Source of the DNA: Planctomycetota bacterium
Lineage (GTDB): Bacteria; Planctomycetota; Phycisphaerae; Sedimentisphaerales; Anaerohalosphaeraceae
DNA: 20,336 nt
Direction: 5' to 3'
Assembly: GCA_021160785.1 (NCBI GenBank)
Contig: JAGHBX010000241.1
Location: 1 to 20,336 of the forward strand
Below the pieces are notes generated by a model. It ran no database searches, had not been told where the DNA came from, and saw only the letters and a program-made list of their open reading frames with translations. Position 1 is the first letter of the stretch, and each line of letters opens with the position of its first letter. The translations under genes and the position numbers were made by a program. Positions 15,385-20,336 of the stretch are shown here, in pieces.

Positions 15385-16494
15385 TCAGGACAGTTCCGCA
15401 AAGACCGAATCGACCAGCGCATTTGCAGCATCTTCCTGCGCAATGATCGACCGGACCAGCTCCATCTGCGTTCTGGCGCGGTCCAGATTATGACCGATGC
15501 GGTGTATCTTATAATAGGTATCGCCCGCCAAATGGTCGCCGAGGAACCGGATCATCTGCTCGAATGTAATGAGTTTGCCGGAAAAAGCCAGATATTTCTT
15601 CTCGGCCGCCGTCAGGAACGTGTGCGTTTCCGCGGCAAAGCCCTTGACCAACATTTCAAACATCGGCATCCGCATCGTAACTTTCGACAGATCGCGTTCG
15701 TCTTCATCGGCCGGGCTTGTCGCCGTCCTCACCATATCGCCGAAATCGTACAGCGAAAGCCCCGGCATAACCGTATCCAGGTCGATAACGCATACACCCT
15801 TATGAGTTTCGGCGTCTAACATCACGTTATTGATCTTGGTGTCGTTGTGGGTAACACGAATGGGAATCTCACCTTTGCTCGCGCAATTCAGCAGCACATC
15901 GCAAATATGAGCGTTTTCCAGCACGAAATCGATTTCCGCTTTGACGTCTTTGACGCGATTGCACGGGTCATGCCGCAGAACCTGGCCGAAAGTCTCAAGA
16001 CGCTTCGGAGTCGTATGAAAATCGACAATGGTTTCGTGCAGCGGCCCGCCGGGCAAATCCGTCAGCATCCGCTGGAACCAGCCGAACATCCGCGCTGCTT
16101 CATGAGCCAATTCCAGCGATTCGAGCGTATCATACGTAACCGCGTTTTCGATCCGATTATACACTCGCCAGTAATTGCCATGCGGGTCCTTGAACCAATC
16201 ATCCCCGCCGGCCGTTTGGATAACTTCAAGCTGTCGCGCGGCAAGTTCGGCATCGGTCCCTTGCAGTTTGCGCCGAATATGCTCGGTCACGCGTCGGATG
16301 TTCTCCATCATCGCCGGAGGATTCTTGAAAACCTCATGATTAATTCGTTGCAGGACATAACGCTTTGCCCGCCCGTCCTTTTGACAGGTCAGGCTGTACG
16401 TGTCATTAATATGCCCGCCGCCAAATGGCTCGGCTTTCGTCAGCAGGCCGTCGAGTGTGAAATTTGCCGCTATCGATTCTACGTCGTGTTCCAT
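15385..16494 (-). CDS. NahK-like sugar-1-kinase (aminoglycoside phosphotransferase fold)
   Basis: 369 aa from ATG 16494. This ATG overlaps the previous stop by one base (TGATG); a GTG at 16497 (GTGATG) is an equally possible start giving 370 aa. The fold is a choline/aminoglycoside kinase. The N-terminal nucleotide loop is PFGGGHINDTYSL (about 23-35). The catalytic loop is THNDTKINNVMLD (about 215-227) and the metal site is VCVIDLDTVMPG (about 234-245). THNDTK-NN and CVIDLDTVMPG are characteristic of bifidobacterial N-acetylhexosamine 1-kinase (NahK) relatives, which phosphorylate GlcNAc/GalNAc at C1. Genes for a nucleotidyltransferase and an epimerase on either side repeat the logic of the lacto-N-biose pathway. 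The exact sugar is inferred, not shown. Confidence 0.86.
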   Translation of the reverse strand: MEHDVESIAANFTLDGLLTKAEPFGGGHINDTYSLTCQKDGRAKRYVLQRINHEVFKNPPAMMENIRRVTEHIRRKLQGTDAELAARQLEVIQTAGGDDWFKDPHGNYWRVYNRIENAVTYDTLESLELAHEAARMFGWFQRMLTDLPGGPLHETIVDFHTTPKRLETFGQVLRHDPCNRVKDVKAEIDFVLENAHICDVLLNCASKGEIPIRVTHNDTKINNVMLDAETHKGVCVIDLDTVMPGLSLYDFGDMVRTATSPADEDERDLSKVTMRMPMFEMLVKGFAAETHTFLTAAEKKYLAFSGKLITFEQMIRFLGDHLAGDTYYKIHRIGHNLDRARTQMELVRSIIAQEDAANALVDSVFAELS

Positions 16495-17402
16495 CACTTT
16501 TCCCAGAGTCTATTCGGATACGTGCCCCCTTCAATCAGACTGCCGATGCACCGCTGGGCGATTTCCTTGTCCTGGCGGTAGGTCACGCCAAACCAGGTGT
16601 CATGCGTAGGCAAAACCTTTACTTTCACCTGCCCGCTCTCTACAAGATCGGAGACGGGAATCGTAATAAAATATTCGGATTTCAACTCCGCGCCGTGTTC
16701 GCTGAGAAAGCGGGAGAAGCCGGCCTTTAGGTGCACAAAAAATGACGGATGAAATCCCCACAGGTTCATCGACACGACCTCATCGCCGGTCAGCGCATGC
16801 TCGGTCCCGTCGGCGTCGAAATAGCAGGCGCCGTTTAGGCGTTTTTCGACTTTTGTCCGTTCGACGACATCTCGCAGGAAAAGGTTGTCGTCGCAATGAC
16901 ATATACCGCGGGCAACCGTTCCATACTCACTCAGCGTGTTGCGAAGCTTAAAGCCCACCATCGCATAGTCCGTCAGCGATACATCCGGCCCCGAAAGGAA
17001 ATCGGCCATCATCTTAAACGAATCGGCCCCGTAATAATCGTCGGCATTAATCACTGCAAACGGCTCGTCGATTGTCTCACTCCCCACGCCGATGGCATGC
17101 GCCGTCCCCCACGGCTTTTGGCGGTCCGGCGGCAGCGTAAAACCGTCAAGACCGGCATCCAGCTCCTGAAAGGCATACGCCGTCTCGACAAGCCCGTCAA
17201 ACTTACTGCCGATCTTCTCCCTGAAAGCATCCTCGAAATAATGCCGGATGACAAACACCAGCTTGCCGAAACCTGCACGAATCGCGTCATAGATCGAGTA
17301 ATCGATTATGATCTCGCCGTTCGGACCCACCGGATCAATCTGTTTCAGCCCGCCGTACCGGCTCCCCATGCCCGCGGCCAGAATCAATAACGTCGGCTTC
17401 AT
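16494..17402 (-). CDS. sugar nucleotidyltransferase (RmlA/GlmU-type NTP_transferase)
   Basis: 302 aa. The nucleotide-binding signature is LILAAGMGSRYGGLKQIDPVG (5-25, with the GxGxRxGGLKQ core) and the metal-binding motif is INADDYYG (about 118-125). Further family features are PWGTAHAIGVG and the C-terminal block WFGVTYRQDKEIAQR. It should convert a sugar-1-phosphate plus NTP (probably UTP) to an NDP-sugar. Context makes HexNAc-1-phosphate from the adjacent kinase the likely substrate (inference). AGGGA lies 6 bases before the ATG. The gap to the GH109-type gene is 28 bases and the stop overlaps the kinase start, so the three genes are an operon. It has no hexapeptide acetyltransferase domain, so it is not a full GlmU. 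Confidence 0.9.
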   Translation of the reverse strand: MKPTLLILAAGMGSRYGGLKQIDPVGPNGEIIIDYSIYDAIRAGFGKLVFVIRHYFEDAFREKIGSKFDGLVETAYAFQELDAGLDGFTLPPDRQKPWGTAHAIGVGSETIDEPFAVINADDYYGADSFKMMADFLSGPDVSLTDYAMVGFKLRNTLSEYGTVARGICHCDDNLFLRDVVERTKVEKRLNGACYFDADGTEHALTGDEVVSMNLWGFHPSFFVHLKAGFSRFLSEHGAELKSEYFITIPVSDLVESGQVKVKVLPTHDTWFGVTYRQDKEIAQRCIGSLIEGGTYPNRLWEK

Positions 17403-17430
17403 TCACTGTCCCTGATTCAAGACTACCCTG

Positions 17431-18831
17431 TTAGATATGCCACTGGGACACACCCAACGGCCGTGATTGCTTCCATGCGCCACGCGTAAAGTCCGGGAAC
17501 TTGACCGGTGCGCCGCCGTTTTTGATCGACTGCTCACTGAGTGGAATGATCGCGCTCCACGCCACCGAATCATAAACGTCGATATCGGGCGTAATGCCCC
17601 TCCGCAACGCCGTAACCAGACGATAATCTTCGATAAAGTCCATCCCGCCGTGGCCTGCGCCCTGGGCCTTTTCCCTGATCGCCTTCCAGACCGGATGCTC
17701 GTATTTCTTCTTGTACTCGGCGAAATCTTCCCACCCGTGCCCTTTGCTCACGCCCTCGATGTGAACTTTCTCCGTGGGATACATTCGCATGAGACCGTGC
17801 GAGCCCTGCACAAGGAAGGCGCGGCTGTAAGGACGAGGCAGATTCGTATTGTGCTGGCAGATAATCGTCTTGCCCTTCTTCGTTTTAATCAGCGTGGTGT
17901 TGACGTCACCGAGTACGTACTTGCGATTCTGCCATTCGCCGTAGAACTGCTTGTCCTTATCGCTCTTGGCGGCGGCGTATTTGGCGTCGGCGAACTCATT
18001 GAGCCCGATCGCTTTTGTGGTCATGGAAACAAGATAATCGAACGCGTCGCCCCGGTTGATGTCCATGCACCACGCCATCGGCCCTATCCCATGCGTCGGG
18101 TAGAGATTGCCGTCGCGCTTGAGCGACTGGTACACACGCCACATCCCCTGGTAATAGGTCGGATGGATCTTCAGGCCCCGCAGATCGTGAAGATAGCCGC
18201 ATTCGCCGTGCATTACTTCGCCGAACAGCCCCTGGGCGATCATATTGAGAGTCGCCATCTCCGTACTGTTATAGCAGCAGTTTTCCTGCATCACACAATG
18301 CATCTTCGTCTTCTCGGATGTCTCAACAAGCCTCCAGCAGTCCTCCACCGTAAGAGCGATATTAACTTCCGACGCGGCGTGCTTGCCGTTCTTCATCGCC
18401 GCCAGGCAAATCGGCGTGTGCCATCGCCACGGCGCCGCATTATAGACTAAGTCCAGGTCCTCCTCTGCACACATCCGCTCGAAGTCCAGATCGCCGCCGG
18501 TATATCCCTTGGGCTCCGGCTGACCGGCCTTGACGACCTCGGCCTTTGCCCACTTGACACGCTCCGGGCGAATATCGCAAACCGCCGCGACCTGACACCC
18601 CTCAACCTTCAAAAGATTGCGAACGTGCCCCGAACCCTGATTGCCCATCCCCACAAAGCCGACCTTAATGAGGTCTTTCGCCGGAGGATTGTACCCGATC
18701 ATACTGGCAGACCCCACCCGCGCCAGAACATCCGTACAGCCGCCAACTATCATACTGCCCGCCGCCGCTCCCAAACCCGCCGCAGTCCCCGTTCTTAGAA
18801 AATCTCTCCGAGTAAATTGATTCGCCACCAC
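17431..18831 (-). CDS. Tat-exported GH109-type alpha-N-acetylgalactosaminidase (Gfo/Idh/MocA fold)
   Basis: 466 aa from GTG 18831; a second GTG at 18828 is better spaced (7 bases) from AGGAG and equally possible. The twin-arginine signal is FTRRDFLRTG (6-15), then a hydrophobic stretch ending IVGGC (Cys32), a possible Tat lipoprotein. The Rossmann motif is VGFVGMGNQGSG (57-68). GH109-like features are KIHPTYYQGMWR (221-232), NLYPTHGIGPMAWCMDINRGD (242-262, with Tyr244 and His247 in the spacing of the characterised enzyme as I recall it) and GHGGMDFIEDYRLV near the C-terminus. GH109 enzymes use bound NAD to release GalNAc from glycans. The nucleotide-sugar genes behind it support amino-sugar use. 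Another glycoside specificity remains possible. Confidence 0.83.
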   Translation of the reverse strand: MVANQFTRRDFLRTGTAAGLGAAAGSMIVGGCTDVLARVGSASMIGYNPPAKDLIKVGFVGMGNQGSGHVRNLLKVEGCQVAAVCDIRPERVKWAKAEVVKAGQPEPKGYTGGDLDFERMCAEEDLDLVYNAAPWRWHTPICLAAMKNGKHAASEVNIALTVEDCWRLVETSEKTKMHCVMQENCCYNSTEMATLNMIAQGLFGEVMHGECGYLHDLRGLKIHPTYYQGMWRVYQSLKRDGNLYPTHGIGPMAWCMDINRGDAFDYLVSMTTKAIGLNEFADAKYAAAKSDKDKQFYGEWQNRKYVLGDVNTTLIKTKKGKTIICQHNTNLPRPYSRAFLVQGSHGLMRMYPTEKVHIEGVSKGHGWEDFAEYKKKYEHPVWKAIREKAQGAGHGGMDFIEDYRLVTALRRGITPDIDVYDSVAWSAIIPLSEQSIKNGGAPVKFPDFTRGAWKQSRPLGVSQWHI

Positions 18832-19031
18832 AGTTCTCCTTAAAAAAAGGTTTTCGGCCAGCCACCATCGGCAGCCACATTCTATTAATCATCCCTATTT
18901 TCCACAAAAACCGTCTCCGTGTCAACATCAATATTCGCAATCAGCTTTGATGAAGTAGGCGATGCGGACGAGTTGAGGCGGCTGGCATATATCCGGACTT
19001 GACGGATACGAAATATGCGGCCTAAATAGAG

Positions 19032-19057
19032 AAAATTGCATAAATTCTTGCAATTTT
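19032..19057. promoter_or_regulatory. 9-bp-arm palindrome, operator candidate
   Basis: AAAATTGCA (19032-19040) and TGCAATTTT (19049-19057) are exact inverted repeats around 8 bases. The right arm contains the -35 hexamer of the adjacent promoter, so a bound dimer would block RNA polymerase. The regulator is unknown. Confidence 0.5.
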
Positions 19058-19076
19058 GCGGCTGAGTTGTTATTAT
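19048..19076 (+). promoter_or_regulatory. sigma-70-type promoter of the PEP-CTERM gene
   Basis: TTGCAA (19048-19053), a 17-base spacer and TATTAT (19071-19076): 4 of 6 and 5 of 6 consensus matches. The predicted start near 19083 leaves a leader of about 170 bases before the gene. Confidence 0.5.
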
Positions 19077-19256
19077 TGAATGGCATTGTGGAGAGGGCTT
19101 TCCATTTTTCACGGAGTGAGGCGTCTCTGAGTGCCTGAAAGTCTTTTTCACATGAGAAATCGCAGTTTTTGCGCTGTCAGGCCTGATGGGTGAGGGCCGG
19201 GTGGCGATCATGTGAGGAAAGGTGTGTTGAAAAGTTTTTTTCAGGAGGTAATGATG

Positions 19257-19946
19257 ATGGGTAAGAAAGTGTTGTTTTGTGTAGTGTTGTTTGTGATGGC
19301 GTCATGTGTTCAGGCGGGTCTGATGCCGCTTGTCAATCCGAGCTTCGAGAATACATCAGGGACTGACGAAGTCAGCATCATTGATTGGTGGGATTCGAAG
19401 AGCTATACCACAACGAAGGCTGAGGATGGTACGGCTGTTCCGCTAACCCCTTATGGCGAAAACTGGGGCCAGTTGGGCAACGGCAGGTGGATGTATCAGC
19501 AGATCGGAACCTATGAAGAGAATATGGTACTCGACATAAGTTTCCTGCTTGGACAGCCAACCGACAAAATTGTTGCCGGTCTGGAAGTCGAGTTGTTTGC
19601 CGGCGGCGACGCATCACTGGCTGATAACGTGGGTACCAAGCGTGACAACGCTGCTTTCCCCCTGGATTCGGTTGTGGGGGCAGTACAGATCGCGACATCG
19701 GGAAACATTGATCCTTTCACGGATCCCGATACAGCTCCTGTTATGAGGACCCAGGAAATGTTCGTACATTTGTCGACAGGAACTGCCGGCGCCGGTTATG
19801 CCGTCGGCGACCCGTTGTGGCTGTTGTTCTCAAGGCCTTCGGTAGCGGGTAAAGCGCTGATCGACAATGTTCAGGTTCCGGAACCTGCTACAATGATCCT
19901 GCTTGGCGTTGGGGCTTTAGGGTTTTTGCGACGCAAGAGAAAGTAG
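19257..19946 (+). CDS. PEP-CTERM sorting domain protein (first of two tandem paralogues)
   Basis: 229 aa from ATG 19257, the third of three consecutive ATGs, chosen because AGGAGG (19243-19248) is 8 bases upstream; ATG 19254 (5 bases) is possible. Signal peptide: MGKKVLFCVVLFVMASCVQA, cleaved before GLMPLVNPSFE. The C-terminus is a PEP-CTERM anchor, VPEPATMILLGVGALGFLRRKRK: PEP motif, hydrophobic helix, basic end. This class is processed by an exosortase encoded elsewhere. The mature domain begins with NPSFE, then DWW, LTPYGENWGQLGNG and YQQIGT, a pattern shared with the next gene. It looks like a beta-sandwich, possibly carbohydrate-binding, surface protein, but I cannot name the domain and no catalytic residues are evident. 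Confidence 0.88.
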   Translation: MGKKVLFCVVLFVMASCVQAGLMPLVNPSFENTSGTDEVSIIDWWDSKSYTTTKAEDGTAVPLTPYGENWGQLGNGRWMYQQIGTYEENMVLDISFLLGQPTDKIVAGLEVELFAGGDASLADNVGTKRDNAAFPLDSVVGAVQIATSGNIDPFTDPDTAPVMRTQEMFVHLSTGTAGAGYAVGDPLWLLFSRPSVAGKALIDNVQVPEPATMILLGVGALGFLRRKRK

Positions 19947-19967
19947 ATCGATAAAAAAAAACAGAGG

Positions 19968-19997
19968 CCGATGCGAAACATCGGTGTGTTTTCTTAT
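19968..19997 (+). terminator. intrinsic terminator between the two exported-protein genes
   Basis: CCGATG-cgaaa-CATCGG (19968-19984) is a 6-bp perfect stem followed by tgtgttttcttatt; an A-run precedes it. The T-run is moderate. It lies 22 bases after the first stop and 41 bases before the next ATG, so the two paralogues may be only partly co-transcribed. Confidence 0.6.
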
Positions 19998-20025
19998 TGT
20001 TGTTGGTTAGATCAAGGAGCGTACC

Positions 20026-20336
20026 ATGAAGAACAGGACTTTGTTTATGTGTGTGGTATTTCTATTGGCCGCTACCGCCTGGGCGGGTTTGAACGACCCG
20101 GTGCTTTTGAATCCGAGCTTCGAGGCAGATAACCTCGGGGCGGGGACTAAGACAAATGCGATTACGGATTGGTGGAATCGTACAAACTACTGCTGGGCAA
20201 GCGAGGAGACCACCAGCAACTACCCGCCGACGCCTTACGGCAGCAACTGGGTTGAGTTCGGCAACGGCAGTTGGGTTTATCAGCAGATCGGCACGTGGGA
20301 GGCGGGTATAGCAATGGAAGTCAGCCTCCTGGTCGG
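20026..20336 (+). CDS. second exported paralogue of the PEP-CTERM gene, truncated by the window end
   Basis: ATG 20026 has AAGGAG (20014-20019) 6 bases upstream. The visible 103 codons encode a signal peptide (MKNRTLFMCVVFLLAATAWA) and then a mature start GLNDPVLLNPSFEADNL. It shares DWW, TPYGSNW, FGNGSWVYQQIGTWE and SLLVG with the preceding protein in the same order. It is therefore a tandem duplicate with clearly diverged sequence, with extra residues between NPSFE and DWW. A PEP-CTERM end is expected but lies outside the window. The open frame runs to the last base. Confidence 0.85.
   Translation, partial: MKNRTLFMCVVFLLAATAWAGLNDPVLLNPSFEADNLGAGTKTNAITDWWNRTNYCWASEETTSNYPPTPYGSNWVEFGNGSWVYQQIGTWEAGIAMEVSLLV

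Larger units (their letters stand above)
18832..19256. other. 425-bp divergent intergenic region
   Basis: It separates the GH109-type gene (-) from the PEP-CTERM gene (+). It holds the GH109 ribosome site (AGGAG near 18836-18840 on the minus strand), a palindrome at 19032-19057 and a plus-strand promoter at 19048-19076. The remaining leader of about 170 bases (19083-19256) is long and contains possible small stems such as AGGC/GCCT around 19119-19136. I do not recognise a known riboswitch in it. For the minus-strand gene, TTGACA occurs near 18925 without a convincing -10 at proper spacing. Confidence 0.5.

Overview
The window looks like a chromosomal piece of a free-living Planctomycetota bacterium, probably Phycisphaerae-like (inference). 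The pointers are two tandem exported proteins of which the complete one has a PEP-CTERM anchor, two twin-arginine-exported Gfo/Idh/MocA proteins, a TolB-like propeller next to a formylglycine-enzyme-like lipoprotein, and a glycan-oriented gene set. I see no rRNA, tRNA, CRISPR array, transposase or phage gene. Non-coding structure is rich: several inverted-repeat elements, a tandem glycine riboswitch and operator-like palindromes.

Region 1 (1-5640, + strand): exported TolB/PD40 propeller, FGE-like lipoprotein, HDAC-family deacetylase, MBOAT O-acyltransferase and a membrane-anchored SGNH protein. The first four genes are tightly spaced. The fifth follows a short repeat. MBOAT plus SGNH is the usual pairing for O-acetylation of an exported glycan.

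Region 2 (5755-10549, - strand): a complete glycine cleavage P/H/T operon, gcvT-gcvH-gcvPA-gcvPB. It is preceded by a near-perfect sigma-70 promoter and a two-aptamer glycine riboswitch. The 5' strand of the second aptamer's P1 stem can pair either within the aptamer or, over 8 bases, with the gcvT ribosome binding site. This suggests a translational ON switch.

Region 3 (10846-12234, + strand): a Tat-exported Gfo/Idh/MocA oxidoreductase.

Region 4 (12389-18831, - strand): a probable amino-sugar salvage cluster. It comprises a Tat-exported GH109-type protein, a sugar nucleotidyltransferase, a NahK-like sugar-1-kinase, a UDP-sugar epimerase, a sodium:solute symporter and two tiny membrane-protein ORFs. 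The symporter frame is interrupted by an in-frame TAG at codon 370. The 261-bp gap before it holds a nested inverted-repeat element and possible leader ORFs. A 90-bp hairpin element follows the cluster.

Region 5 (18832-20336, + strand): a divergent intergenic region with a promoter overlapped by a 9-bp-arm palindrome, then two tandem paralogous exported proteins. The first is a complete PEP-CTERM protein, the second is cut by the window end, and a terminator lies between them.
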